Shown: piece after piece, positions 25,704 through 35,407 of the stretch
Position numbering within the stretch: position 1 is the first letter of the stretch
Layout: each line of letters opens with the position of its first letter
Assembly: GCF_024343775.1 (NCBI RefSeq)
Contig: NZ_RJUF01000018.1
Coordinates: 1 to 64,000, forward strand
Length of the DNA stretch: 64,000 nt
From: Lacihabitans soyangensis
GTDB taxonomy: Bacteria > Bacteroidota > Bacteroidia > Cytophagales > Spirosomataceae
Direction of reading: 5' to 3'
Notes under the pieces: model-generated
The model's database searches: none
Seen by the model: the letters and a program-made list of their open reading frames with translations, nothing else
Told to the model about the DNA's origin: nothing
Made by a program: the position numbers and the translations under genes

Positions 25704-27007
25704 AGCCTTACCCAAAATACAAACCCACAAACATAGACTGGATTGGTGATATACCTGAGCATTGGTCAAGTAGGAAGGTTGCATGGAGTTTTAATCTTAT
25801 CGGTAGTGGCACTACCCCTAAGAGTGATTCAGATCTCTACTATGAGAATGGAAAACATAATTGGCTCTTGACTGGTGATTTAACTGATGGAGAAATCTTC
25901 GAAACTTCAAAAAAAGTTACAGATTTGGCTCTCAAGGAAACATCCTCGTTAAAGAAATATCCCAAAAATAGTATTGTTATGGCAATGTATGGGGCTACAA
26001 TTGGCAAATTGGGTATATTAAAAATTGAAACCACAACAAATCAGGCTTGTTGCGTTCTTGCAGACAGTCCATATTTTGATTATAAATATGTGTTTTATTG
26101 GATGCTTTCGAGTAGAGAATCTATTATTAATTTAAGCTATGGTGGTGGACAGCCAAATATTAATCAGGATATTGTTAAAGGATTAAAACTGACTTACCCA
26201 CCCCTCCCAGAACAACAAGCCATAGTAACCTACCTAGACCAAAAAACTGCTCTGATTGATGAATTGATAGCCAAAAAGGAAAGAAAAATTGAGCTACTAA
26301 AAGAAAACAGAACTGCTCTTATCAATCATGTAGTTACAAAAGGTTTAGATCCTACTGTAAAATACAAAGACTCAGGTATTGAGTGGATTGGCGAGATTCC
26401 TGAGCATTGGAATGTTTTACCACTTAAATATTTCTCAAATATTACTTTAGGGAAAATGTTAACTCCAGAGGACAAGGGTGATTATATGCTGAAAAATTAT
26501 TTGAGAAGCCAAAATATTCAAAATGAGAAAGTTAATATAGAAGATGTAAAACAAATGTGGTTCTCAGAAAAGGAAATTGAAAATTACAGGTTAAAAAAAT
26601 TTGATTTATTAATTAATGAAGGTGGAGATGTGGGAAGAACCTGCATTTGGCTAGAAGAATTAGAAGAATGTTACATCCAGAATTCAGTAAATAGGGTTAA
26701 ACTTAAAGATGGAGATCCTTATTTCTTTCTCTATCATTCTATTTCTCATCATCAAAATAAATATTATGAAAATTCTGTAAATAAAGTAAGTATTCCTCAT
26801 TTGACTAAGGAAAAGCTTGAGAATATTAGATTTGTCTACCCACCGAAAGTTGAACAACAGCAAATTGTTAAATATTTGGATGCTCAAACAAATTTAATTG
26901 ACCAAAATATCAGCCTAGAACTACAAAAAATTGAAAAACTTAAAGAGTACAGACAAAGCCTGATTTCAAATGTAGTTACAGGTAAAATTTGTGTTTTGGA
27001 GGATTGA
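25700..27007 (+). CDS. hsdS: Type I restriction specificity subunit HsdS
   Basis: A 435-residue DNA-recognition subunit with two target-recognition domains in tandem. Each is introduced by a near-identical entry (NIDWIGDIPEHW and GIEWIGEIPEHW) and followed by a conserved helix (PLPEQQAIVTYLDQKTALIDELI and KVEQQQIVKYLDAQTNLIDQNI). The repeats form the usual pseudo-two-fold structure that reads a split recognition sequence. I chose the ATG at 25700 (MKPYPKYKPTNIDW), which overlaps the preceding stop; 14 additional upstream codons look non-native. The two domains differ strongly from each other, as expected. Confidence 0.93.
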   Translation: MKPYPKYKPTNIDWIGDIPEHWSSRKVAWSFNLIGSGTTPKSDSDLYYENGKHNWLLTGDLTDGEIFETSKKVTDLALKETSSLKKYPKNSIVMAMYGATIGKLGILKIETTTNQACCVLADSPYFDYKYVFYWMLSSRESIINLSYGGGQPNINQDIVKGLKLTYPPLPEQQAIVTYLDQKTALIDELIAKKERKIELLKENRTALINHVVTKGLDPTVKYKDSGIEWIGEIPEHWNVLPLKYFSNITLGKMLTPEDKGDYMLKNYLRSQNIQNEKVNIEDVKQMWFSEKEIENYRLKKFDLLINEGGDVGRTCIWLEELEECYIQNSVNRVKLKDGDPYFFLYHSISHHQNKYYENSVNKVSIPHLTKEKLENIRFVYPPKVEQQQIVKYLDAQTNLIDQNISLELQKIEKLKEYRQSLISNVVTGKICVLED

Positions 27008-27165
27008 GAGTGCAATTTCTACAAGAATTCTACTTGTTAAAAGACAGCCAACCAAAACAAAAAGCCTATATATATCTACTGTTTTGCCTTACTTTTTAGG
27101 TGGATTTCTTTCTTAAAATACAATAATTTACTAATTTTCAGTCAGAAGCCAAAAAATCCCTATAA

Positions 27166-30159
27166 ATGACTGAAAAAAGGTTTGAAGAATATATAGAAAA
27201 CTATTTAACATCTACACATCAAAATGGATTGAAATACCACTCAACCAACACAAATCTATATATAAGAGAACTTGGTTTGGTTGGGTCTGAGGTATTGGCA
27301 TTTGTTAAGGCTACTCAACCAAAAGCTTATGAAAACTGGCAGGCTCATTTTGGTGAGCAAGCGGATGAAAAACTACTCAAAAGACTTTCTACAGAAATAC
27401 AGGCCAATGGTGTCATAAGAGTACTAAGAGAGGGCATCAGAGACAAAGGAGTGTATTTTGACATGGTTTATTTTGAACCTAAATCTGGTCTAAATCCAGA
27501 ACATCAACAAAAATATCTACTCAATAGACTTTCTGTAGTTAGACAGCTCAAATACTCTCTCAAAAATGAGAATTCTATAGATATGGTGCTTTGCATCAAT
27601 GGCATTCCTATCATTGGTCTGGAACTAAAAAACCAATTTACTGGTCAGGACATCAACAATGCCATTCATCAATATAAGTTTGATAGAGACCCAAAAAATG
27701 AGCCTCTTTTACAGTTTAAAAGGATGCTGGTGCATTTTGTGGTAGATAATGATTCAGTAGGCATGACCTCCAAATTGAGTGGCTCAGAAACAAAGTTCTT
27801 GCCTTATAACAGAGGTATTGTCAATCCAATAGTAGAAAATGATTACAAGGTCTCCTACCTCTGGAAAGAGGTTTTGAGTCCAGAATCAGTGTTAGATATT
27901 ATAGAAAACTTTGCCTTAGAAACCACAGAATTAGAAAAAGAGTGGGATGATAAATCAGGTAGGGTTATAGAGAAGAAAAAAGAGCTGTTGATTTTTCCAA
28001 GGTACCATCAGCTAGATGTTATCAGAAACCTACGAAATCAAATCAAAGTAGATGGTACAGGGCATTATTACTTGATTCAGCATACCACTGGTTCAGGCAA
28101 AAGTTACTCTATTGGTTGGCTAGCTCATACTTTGACCTCATTATATAAAAACCCTACAGAGAAAACCAGAATATTTGATACTGTCATAGTAGTAACAGAT
28201 AGAAAGGTTTTAGACAAGCAGCTTCAGAAAACACTAAAGGATTTGGAGCAAACTGCTGGAGTGGTTAAAGCCATCGACAAAAACTCTCAACAGCTTAAAG
28301 ATGCCTTGGCTAAAGGGAATGACATCATAGTCACTACAATCCAAAAGTTCGGTGTAATTGCTGATGAAATGTCGAAACTCAGAGGTAGAACCTTTGGAGT
28401 TATCATAGATGAGGTACATTCTTCACAAACAGGAGAAACTTCCAAAAAACTAAAGAAATCACTTTCTGTGAATCTACCTCAAATGAATTTGGCAGCTGAG
28501 CCAGAGCCAATTTATGGAGAGGAAAAAGAGGAAGAGGATTTTGAGGATTTAATAACAAAAGACCTACTAACAAGAGGTAAGCAAGAACACATATCATTTT
28601 TTGGCTTTACTGGCACACCCAAAAACAAAACATTGGAGCTTTTTGGTAGAAAGAATGAGCAAGGGCAGTTTGTGCCTTTCCATAGCTACACCATGAAGCA
28701 GTCAATAGCTGAAGGCTACACTTTGGATGTTTTGGAGCATTTTATGCCTTACAAAAGATGGTTTAAGCTCAAAAAGGAGGATGATAATGATGATTTGGAA
28801 CTTCCAGAGGGCAAGGTAAAAAGAGAATTGGTCAATTATGTAGATTCTCATCCAGAGACCATCAGGCAGAAAGTGGCTATAATGCTCAATCAATTCGTGA
28901 ATCATACCCAAAAACAAATCAGAGGAAGAGCCAGGGCAATGGTAGTTGTTAGGTCAAGAAAACATTGTGTGCTGTTTCAGCAGGAAATGATAAAGCAGAT
29001 GAAAGACCTCAGATTACCCTACTCATGTTTAGTAGCTTTTAGTGGTTCTGTCCACCATGAAGGCTCTGAGCATACAGAAAGTTCTTTAAACTCAGACAAT
29101 GGATTACAACACAGTGTTTCTATTCCAGATGGTCTAAAAGACCCTAGATTCAGAATCCTGATTGTATCTAGCAAGTTTCAGACTGGCTTTGATGAACCGC
29201 TTATACATACCATGTTTGTAGATAAAAGACTTGGAGGAGTTCAGGCTGTACAGACATTATCTAGGCTTAATAGAAAAGCCTCTGGCAAAACAGACACTTT
29301 TGTGCTTGATTTTGTAAATGAGCCAGAAGAAATAGTGATGGCTTTCCAGCCATTCTATACATCTACCTTCCTAAGTGGAGAGACAGATTCTTACAAGCTC
29401 TACGAATTAGAAACAGAAGTAAGGAAGTTTCAACTTTATACCAAATTTGAGGTAGATGAGTTTTGTAAGCTGTTTTATGAGGATCGGAAGTTTGACCAAT
29501 TGCTACAAACACCAATTGGAAGAGTAGTAGAAAGGTGGCAAGCCATAGAAGATGAATCCAAAAGAGAGGAATTCAGGTCAATCATAAATTCCTACTGTAG
29601 ATTATACAGCTACATATCACAGATTATGGATTTTCAAGACAAAGAGCTTGAAAAACAGTTCATTTTCTTGAAATATCTAAAGAAAAAGCTACCAAAAAGA
29701 AAAGGCTCTACCTTGGATATCACTGATTCAGTAGATTTGGATTCTCTACGAATTCAGAAAATAGGAGAGATGAAGCTTAGCCTAGAAGACAAAGAAGGCT
29801 CATTGGATCCAATGTCAGAAAGTGGCACCAAAGGCACAAAGCCAGAAGAAATAGACCTACTATCTGAAATCATTAGAAAAGTCAATGAGGTACATGGTCT
29901 GAATCTAAAGGAGGAAGATAAGGTACACCTCAACAATGTGTACAAAAGAATGAGCCAAAGTGAGGAAGTCCAGAAAGTAATGCAAGGCGACAACTCAGAA
30001 GCCAACAAAAAACAGTACTGGAATGATATGCTTAGTAGGTTTTTCTTAGAGTATGTGAATGATAACTTTGACTTCTACAAAACAGTGGAATCTCCTGATA
30101 AGAAGCCAATTATAGCCGATTTGATGCTGAGGCAGTTTTTGAGGGGTAATAATCTATAA
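27166..30159 (+). CDS. hsdR: Type I restriction endonuclease subunit HsdR
   Basis: A 997-residue motor and nuclease subunit. The N-terminal nuclease core has D139 and E153-L-K155 (SIDMV, GLELKNQF). The SF2 translocase follows: Walker A TTGSGKS with K312, DEVH at residues 415-418, FTGTP, and the arginine-finger region QTLSRLNR. A C-terminal helical region of about 250 residues binds the methyltransferase core. Length is normal for the family and no frame disruption is seen, so the system looks intact. A 158-base gap after hsdS may contain a separate promoter. The Shedu gene follows after 10 bases. Confidence 0.95.
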   Translation: MTEKRFEEYIENYLTSTHQNGLKYHSTNTNLYIRELGLVGSEVLAFVKATQPKAYENWQAHFGEQADEKLLKRLSTEIQANGVIRVLREGIRDKGVYFDMVYFEPKSGLNPEHQQKYLLNRLSVVRQLKYSLKNENSIDMVLCINGIPIIGLELKNQFTGQDINNAIHQYKFDRDPKNEPLLQFKRMLVHFVVDNDSVGMTSKLSGSETKFLPYNRGIVNPIVENDYKVSYLWKEVLSPESVLDIIENFALETTELEKEWDDKSGRVIEKKKELLIFPRYHQLDVIRNLRNQIKVDGTGHYYLIQHTTGSGKSYSIGWLAHTLTSLYKNPTEKTRIFDTVIVVTDRKVLDKQLQKTLKDLEQTAGVVKAIDKNSQQLKDALAKGNDIIVTTIQKFGVIADEMSKLRGRTFGVIIDEVHSSQTGETSKKLKKSLSVNLPQMNLAAEPEPIYGEEKEEEDFEDLITKDLLTRGKQEHISFFGFTGTPKNKTLELFGRKNEQGQFVPFHSYTMKQSIAEGYTLDVLEHFMPYKRWFKLKKEDDNDDLELPEGKVKRELVNYVDSHPETIRQKVAIMLNQFVNHTQKQIRGRARAMVVVRSRKHCVLFQQEMIKQMKDLRLPYSCLVAFSGSVHHEGSEHTESSLNSDNGLQHSVSIPDGLKDPRFRILIVSSKFQTGFDEPLIHTMFVDKRLGGVQAVQTLSRLNRKASGKTDTFVLDFVNEPEEIVMAFQPFYTSTFLSGETDSYKLYELETEVRKFQLYTKFEVDEFCKLFYEDRKFDQLLQTPIGRVVERWQAIEDESKREEFRSIINSYCRLYSYISQIMDFQDKELEKQFIFLKYLKKKLPKRKGSTLDITDSVDLDSLRIQKIGEMKLSLEDKEGSLDPMSESGTKGTKPEEIDLLSEIIRKVNEVHGLNLKEEDKVHLNNVYKRMSQSEEVQKVMQGDNSEANKKQYWNDMLSRFFLEYVNDNFDFYKTVESPDKKPIIADLMLRQFLRGNNL

Positions 30160-30169
30160 AGTATTTGAT

Positions 30170-31417
30170 ATGAGATTTGATATTGGTAGCTATTCTTATA
30201 ATTTTTTCGACCTTGAGGAATCGAGTATAGATGAGCTAACCATAAAACAAAATGGCACTTTAGATAACTGTCTGATTGTTCATTCTAGTGGTGAATATTT
30301 TGATGGTTTTTTAATTCTAAAAAAAACCAATGTAAATACAGTTTGTAAGATATCGTTTCATAAATCAAATCAAACTTCAAAATATACTCCAAGGTTAGAA
30401 TTTCGGAAAATTGACAGTAAGCAAAATATCAAAAAATCAAAGGGTAATGATGTAATTATTGGTTTTAATACTGGAGATGATGCTAGAAGTTTTTGGAAAA
30501 TGATAGGATTCTTAAATAGTTTTAAGGAACTCGTTGATTCAGAGCAATTTGAGCCAAACGTGGCTTTTGGTCCCTATCTAAGCACCTTCAAGCTCAAGGA
30601 GAATTTCATAAAAATACAAGAGCTTGGTGAGCTAATTGATAAGTCAGCTTTCAGTAGCGAAGAAATTAAAGAAATTCTCAAAAACAGTAGAAAGAAAGCT
30701 ATTTATGGCTTTTATTGTTTTCTTAAGAATGTTCACATTTCTGGAAAAGATCCTTTTCAATTTTATAGAGATGTGAGGATTATAAATGATCATGGAGAGG
30801 AAGCTGTTTGGCACCAATTTTTTAAAAATAATGATTGGATTCTTGGCTTAAATACTAAAATTACTTTTATAAGGGACTTGTTATCAGAGCAAAAAGTCGG
30901 CATTGAAGATTCTAAAGGGGGTGGTAGTCCAAAGGTAGACTTTATTGGTATTTCATATTTTAACACTCTAATTGAACTAAAAACAAGCAATACTGAGATT
31001 TTCAAAAAGGGAAAAACTTCCAAATCAAGGACTAATACATGGGATTTCTCTAATGATTTTATAGAGGCATTTAGTCAAACCTTGGCCCAAAGATCAGATT
31101 TCTACAACAAAAAGGAAATAATTGACAATGATTCTAAAATAATTGACTTGGAAATTCACAGAATTTTGGATCCTAAGGCGATTTTGATTTTTGGGAACAG
31201 AAATAAAGAATTTCCTCATATCAGGGACTTAGGTTCAAATTATAAAAGTGAATGTTTTGAAAGATTTAGAAATAGCAATAGCAATGTCTCAATAATTACG
31301 TATGATGAGCTATTTGAAAGGGCTTTTTCCATAGTATATAGTGAAAAACTGCCTATTAACTGGTATACGATTCCAGAGAATGAATTCATCAGAAATGTAA
31401 TTAGATATTCCCTTTGA
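30170..31417 (+). CDS. sduA: Shedu-type (DUF4263) anti-phage nuclease
   Basis: A 415-residue protein whose C-terminal domain carries the DUF4263/Shedu signature. HQFFKNNDWILGL is followed by D257 in KVDFIG, E269-L-K271 in LIELKTS, then a glutamine-containing helix EAFSQTLAQRSDF and ILIFGNR. These form a PD-(D/E)XK-like site. The N-terminal 190 residues probably sense or regulate. Shedu is an established single-gene defence system (SduA). It starts 10 bases after hsdR and may be transcribed with it, which would combine the two defences in one unit. Confidence 0.82.
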   Translation: MRFDIGSYSYNFFDLEESSIDELTIKQNGTLDNCLIVHSSGEYFDGFLILKKTNVNTVCKISFHKSNQTSKYTPRLEFRKIDSKQNIKKSKGNDVIIGFNTGDDARSFWKMIGFLNSFKELVDSEQFEPNVAFGPYLSTFKLKENFIKIQELGELIDKSAFSSEEIKEILKNSRKKAIYGFYCFLKNVHISGKDPFQFYRDVRIINDHGEEAVWHQFFKNNDWILGLNTKITFIRDLLSEQKVGIEDSKGGGSPKVDFIGISYFNTLIELKTSNTEIFKKGKTSKSRTNTWDFSNDFIEAFSQTLAQRSDFYNKKEIIDNDSKIIDLEIHRILDPKAILIFGNRNKEFPHIRDLGSNYKSECFERFRNSNSNVSIITYDELFERAFSIVYSEKLPINWYTIPENEFIRNVIRYSL

Positions 31418-31605
31418 GATGTATTACCACGTCAATTTTTTTTGCAAAAAAGATGATTTAGGCAAAAATAAAGACTTTTTGATTTTTTATAAATTTTTGA
31501 CTTCCGCTGGCGAAATAGGCTGAAGCTTCTCAAAATGGGTGTTGTTAGTTCAATTTTGGATGTTTATGTTTGAGCATTGGTTTATGAAATTATATACAAA
31601 TTAAT

Positions 31606-32535
31606 ATGAAACATGATTCGAAAAACATCAAAGTAGCAATTCTATACTCGCATGACTCTGAAGAACACATAAATAATGTTAACAGGTTTTGTGCCACTTT
31701 GAGAGATGTTTGGGGCTTTGAGGCAGTAATAGACACCATAAAGCGTCAAGAGACGTCAGCAATAAATTTCAGAAAGATGCAACATCAGTTTTTTACAGCC
31801 TTTAATAAAATTATAGTTGTATTGAGTAGAGGTTACAAACTGAAAGCTGAAGGATTTTCTGGAGGTGTCGGTGAAGAATATCAAATTTTAATCAACGATT
31901 TACCTTCAAACCCTCAAAAGTATGTTTTTGTAATGTTGAATTCTTCTAACCTTAATGATATAGTACCAGTAGGGTTACGGGGTTATGATGTGTTAGATTT
32001 GGAACTTACTTCAAATTGGACTCTTTTGAATGCTAAACTTCAGGAAACTACGGTATCAATTTTTCCTCCTGTCAATGATTCTATGAGGCCAGTCCAAACT
32101 AAAACAATTCAAACAGATGTCATAAAACAAAAATTAACTTGTAAGGTTTTTAAACTTATTGGCCGAAAGAGTACAATTGCTAACAAAATATATCGTATTA
32201 ATCTGGATTTGAAGGTTGTAATCTCAAACGAGAGTGACACTAATTTAGAAAAGGTTTTGTTGCAATTCAATTCACTTGAGGACTTTTTTGATTTTGATGA
32301 TTTTACCAAGAAGCCCAGCAGCAAAATTGATTTAGAACTTTTTAAAGGACAAGAAGAGGTTATATCCCTTCCTTCACTACAGATACACAGTGGTAATTGT
32401 TATAAATTTCTTAGTCAAGATTTTAAAATCTCTTTGTTTTCAAAATTAGAAAAAGTAGACCTATTTCTGAATTTTTCAGAAATACCCTGGGAAGATAATT
32501 TTGAAGCTAACTATCTTAATGTTAGTGACTTTTAA
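31606..32535 (+). CDS. SEFIR (TIR-like) domain protein with unknown C-terminal domain
   Basis: The N-terminal 150 residues look like a SEFIR domain: KVAILYSHDSEEHINNV, then LRDVWGFEAVID, a central helix, IIVVLSRGYKL and KYVFVMLNSSN. Bacterial SEFIR proteins are known in anti-phage defence, where they act as NAD-depleting effectors. The remaining 150 residues form a strand-rich domain I cannot identify (YRINLDLKVVISNESDTN). It follows Shedu after 188 bases, enough for its own promoter, and the membrane protein follows after 37 bases, so these two probably form a unit. Confidence 0.75.
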   Translation: MKHDSKNIKVAILYSHDSEEHINNVNRFCATLRDVWGFEAVIDTIKRQETSAINFRKMQHQFFTAFNKIIVVLSRGYKLKAEGFSGGVGEEYQILINDLPSNPQKYVFVMLNSSNLNDIVPVGLRGYDVLDLELTSNWTLLNAKLQETTVSIFPPVNDSMRPVQTKTIQTDVIKQKLTCKVFKLIGRKSTIANKIYRINLDLKVVISNESDTNLEKVLLQFNSLEDFFDFDDFTKKPSSKIDLELFKGQEEVISLPSLQIHSGNCYKFLSQDFKISLFSKLEKVDLFLNFSEIPWEDNFEANYLNVSDF

Positions 32536-32572
32536 TTTTATAAAAGGTTTTTGAGAATAATAACTCTTAATT

Positions 32573-33400
32573 ATGAAATACTACGAAGTCTTAGAAAATC
32601 CAATTCTACTAAAAAAAATAGCCTTTTGGTGTATTGTTGGAGGTATTCTCATTGTCTTTGTGTTTTTGGTTGCTCTCTTGTTAAAAGGAATTGGTATTTA
32701 TGATGGAGTACTGGATATGGCAATTACTGGCCAAGTAGGAGACTTTATAGGCGGCTTTGTTGGATCTATTTGGAGCTTGGCTAGTATTGTTCTTTTCGTA
32801 GCAGCTTTAAAAATGCAAGGTGAAGAGCTCAAAAACCAACAAATTGAGATAAAATATCAAACTGAGGAATTTAGGAGTAACAGGATAATGACTCTTATTT
32901 TCAAACAAGCTGAGTTGAGTAATACCTACTTAAGTAAATTACAGTTCTATTATCTCGGAAATTTTCATGATGGATACAATGCTTTAATAATGGTAGGTAG
33001 AGCTGTTAAAAGAATGGTGGAGAAATTTGATTACGTACCCACAGATGACAGGGTTATGATTGTATCCAACCTGCAAAGCCTGATTCAAGGTGTGAACTAT
33101 AAGATCTATATTGAGCATATTCATCAGAGTAACGTATTATTAATGAATTTGTTAGCTACTAATGATTTTACTCACTCTGAAAAGTCTTATTTCTTGAGGC
33201 TGTATAAATCTCTACTGCATCTAACAGATCTTCGTAATTTCTGTAATTTGATTTTACCAACATTGGAAATCAAATGTTTAAAGGACAACAGAAACCAGGA
33301 GACAAATTGGGCCGAGTTAAACCCTGAGGATTATAAAAGTACTAAAGAATTTTACGAAAGGCTCAACACTAGATTGCACGAAATAGTATTATTTCTTTAA
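32573..33400 (+). CDS. Two-helix membrane protein of putative phage abortive infection type
   Basis: A 275-residue protein with two membrane helices near the N-terminus (around residues 17-40 and 62-84). They are joined by ITGQVGDFIGGFVGSIWSL, then comes a coiled-coil-like ALKMQGEELKNQQIEIKYQTEEF and a helical cytoplasmic domain. The segment G(Q/E)xGDFIGG with the following helix is the hallmark, as I recall, of proteins annotated as putative phage abortive infection. It lies 37 bases after the SEFIR gene. A membrane-linked partner could anchor or gate the SEFIR effector, but this is inference. Confidence 0.72.
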   Translation: MKYYEVLENPILLKKIAFWCIVGGILIVFVFLVALLLKGIGIYDGVLDMAITGQVGDFIGGFVGSIWSLASIVLFVAALKMQGEELKNQQIEIKYQTEEFRSNRIMTLIFKQAELSNTYLSKLQFYYLGNFHDGYNALIMVGRAVKRMVEKFDYVPTDDRVMIVSNLQSLIQGVNYKIYIEHIHQSNVLLMNLLATNDFTHSEKSYFLRLYKSLLHLTDLRNFCNLILPTLEIKCLKDNRNQETNWAELNPEDYKSTKEFYERLNTRLHEIVLFL

Positions 33401-33894
33401 TGGATTCAGGCCTTAAAGATAAAAGTTGTGTGGATGTAGTGATTAGAAAAGGCTAATGGGATACCGCTGGTTTTTTTGAAGTAGGTTGAGTATAATGATA
33501 ATTGGAGAATAAGTCAGGTAATGGTAGAGTAGTTAGGACTATTAATTTAAACTTAAATGATATTGTAGTACTATAATTGAGGAACTTTAACAGGTAGCCA
33601 TAAACTAATTATGTTAATAGATATATTAATTTGATGGTGTTAACGAAATTATAATCAGTGAATTACAGGTTAACTTGGTGTGGTTCTTGTAGTTATGAAG
33701 GAATAAAGAATATAAAAATATTTTTACTTTTGTTTGCAGAATTGTAAAGTAACTTGTTAATTTTACAGAAATAAGTAAAAGATGTAGTGCTGTATAGAGG
33801 TTTATTTGCTACAAGTAATAACTCAATTATATAGACATTAGAGATGTTACTAATAAAAAAGCCCTACTGTCAATAGGGCTCTTTTAATCTAAGC
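33401..33894. other. Non-coding stretch after the defence genes
   Basis: About 450 AT-rich bases with frequent stops in all frames and no recognisable gene, RNA or repeat, ending in the terminator at 33855-33885. Confidence 0.5.
33855..33885. terminator. Bidirectional terminator at the end of the defence block
   Basis: A 7-bp stem (AGCCCTA / TAGGGCT), 7-base loop, TCTTTT run on the plus side and TTTTTT on the minus side. It can end transcription from the SEFIR unit and from the small minus-strand frame that stops 10 bases away. Confidence 0.75.
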
Positions 33895-33996
33895 TTACAG
33901 AAAAAGATTCGTAATGTTCCTGAGAATTTCACTAATCGTTTTCAAAGCTTCCAAAGACGGCTTGTTCTTACCAAGCCATTTAAAAAAACTGTTCAT
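33895..33996 (-). CDS. Possible 33-residue amphipathic peptide
   Basis: The frame from ATG at 33996 gives MNSFFKWLGKNKPSLEALKT and a leucine/isoleucine-rich end. A Shine-Dalgarno-like AGGGAG lies 9 bases before the ATG, rare in Bacteroidota. An inverted repeat (AAAATCTCC...GGAGATTTT, 34000-34038) covers that site and could hide it. The frame ends beside a terminator. Such features are seen in small toxin or leader genes, but the peptide resembles nothing I know. Confidence 0.35.
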   Translation of the reverse strand: MNSFFKWLGKNKPSLEALKTISEILRNITNLFL

Positions 33997-34788
33997 AATA
34001 AAAATCTCCCTAAGGAATATAAACTTGAGGAGATTTTTACTTTTATATACCTGGTACTTCAAAATTAGTACTTTTGTTAGAAATGAAAAACTCAAATTGG
34101 TGACAAATTGAATTTTAATTTTCTTGGGTTATGAACTGAAGAAAATCGTACTTTATTTTTATTGTTGTAAGTATTTGAAAATCTGTTAATTATATTCGGA
34201 GTGGCAAGTTTGTTGAAAAAATAAAAGTTTTCCACAGGTAAAGAAAATTGCAATTCTTATCATAACAATCCGATATTGTCTAAGTTCTCAACTGATATTA
34301 AAATCTTAATAAATTCTATTTTTTTGAAAAAATAGTTTTTACCACTTGTCTTTTTTCTCTTCAAGTGTTAGGAATAATTAGAAAACATATCTTCAAGATG
34401 GTCAAATAATGAATTTTGGGATTTTGAAGTTAATAGAATGACAAAGGGAAAACACTTTATCTAATGAAGTAGGCTCATTAATAAGAGGCTTAGAAAATAG
34501 ATCTAGCCCTTTAGAACAATCTACTAATAAAAGGCCATTTTCGTTTAGGTTTTAATACACAAAAGTACAATATTGGAAATACAACAAATTCCTATAGAAT
34601 TTAGACTTGGTATTACAGCTATTTTATCCTGTTTTGTTAATATTGTATAATCGCATGAAAGTTTCCATTGAATCTCAAGAAAATGTAATATAAATTGTAG
34701 TTTGACATTCTTCCATAGTATCGCTAAAATTTGTAATCCTTCAACAAATATTTAAGGTTTAAATTCCGAGATTTAGCTTCAAAGCATA
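33997..34788. other. AT-rich non-coding stretch
   Basis: No gene is supportable. The inverted repeat before the small peptide lies at its left end. A second AT-only hairpin (CTATTTTTTTGAAAAAATAG) lies at 34316-34335. Stops occur frequently in every frame. It could hold the island's replication origin or regulatory RNA, but I see no iterons. Confidence 0.4.
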
Positions 34789-35103
34789 TTAAAATTGCTT
34801 TGAATAGTGGTCTTCTCCCAGTAGAATGTCAGTATCTGTATATTTCTCGAACTTTATTTGTAAAAGAAAATTATCCAGAATTTGAATAGCCAATGGCTCA
34901 AGTCCAAGGCTATTGAGATTGGTAGAGTCTATAATATGCCAATTGCCAGTATTAATATGAGTCTTCACATCTTTGCTTGAAATCCTTATTGTTTCTGTGA
35001 AAGAATCACCATTCATCATAATTCTTGTAGTTGACAGAGTGTACTGTTTTTCATTGACAGATATTCTCCTACCAATAATTTGTACAATTCTAGCTGGTTT
35101 CAT
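34789..35103 (-). CDS. Hypothetical protein downstream of the XRE regulator
   Basis: A 104-residue protein of unknown family, with a basic N-terminus (MKPARIVQIIGRRISV) and an acidic C-terminal half. It has no membrane segment. It follows the XRE-type regulator by 72 bases on the same strand, the arrangement expected of a regulator with a partner gene. A toxin or anti-repressor role is possible, but no catalytic pattern is visible to support it. Confidence 0.5.
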   Translation of the reverse strand: MKPARIVQIIGRRISVNEKQYTLSTTRIMMNGDSFTETIRISSKDVKTHINTGNWHIIDSTNLNSLGLEPLAIQILDNFLLQIKFEKYTDTDILLGEDHYSKQF

Positions 35104-35175
35104 AATTTTTGTTCAAAATTATGCTGTAGAACATGATTCAATGGCTGAATTTCGTAGCAATCAGGGAAATTGAAG

Positions 35176-35406
35176 CTAAATATCAAATTTTAGGAGGTCT
35201 GAGGCTGGTAATTCCAAGGCTAAACCAATGGCAGCAAGAGTAGAAATTGTTGTGTTAACTTCACCTCTCTCAATATTACCAATCTGATTTTTAGACAGGC
35301 CAGACTTAAAACACAGCTCTTCTTGGCTCAAACCTTTAGACTCTCTCAGTCTTTTAAGGTTAGCTCCAAACTTCTTTAGTAGGTCTGTATTTCTAGAATT
35401 ATTCAC
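35176..35406 (-). CDS. XRE-family helix-turn-helix regulator
   Basis: A 76-residue protein that is essentially one Cro/C1-type HTH: FGANLKRLRESKGLSQEELCFKSGLSKNQIGNIERGEVNTTISTL. The start codon is GTG, the only candidate before the domain. Directly upstream lie an inverted repeat (GCCCAAAAGTGGGC) and a 16-bp perfect palindrome (ACCCAATATATTGGGT) between it and the divergent gene at 35507, which are probable operators for autoregulation. It is likely the switch controlling the right-hand module of the island. Confidence 0.88.
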   Translation of the reverse strand: MNNSRNTDLLKKFGANLKRLRESKGLSQEELCFKSGLSKNQIGNIERGEVNTTISTLAAIGLALELPASDLLKFDI

Positions 35407-35407
35407 G

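Noticed and set aside
33401-34788. Plasmid-type replication origin in the island gap
   Set aside because: The region is AT-rich with hairpins, but no iterons or clear DnaA-box cluster could be found.
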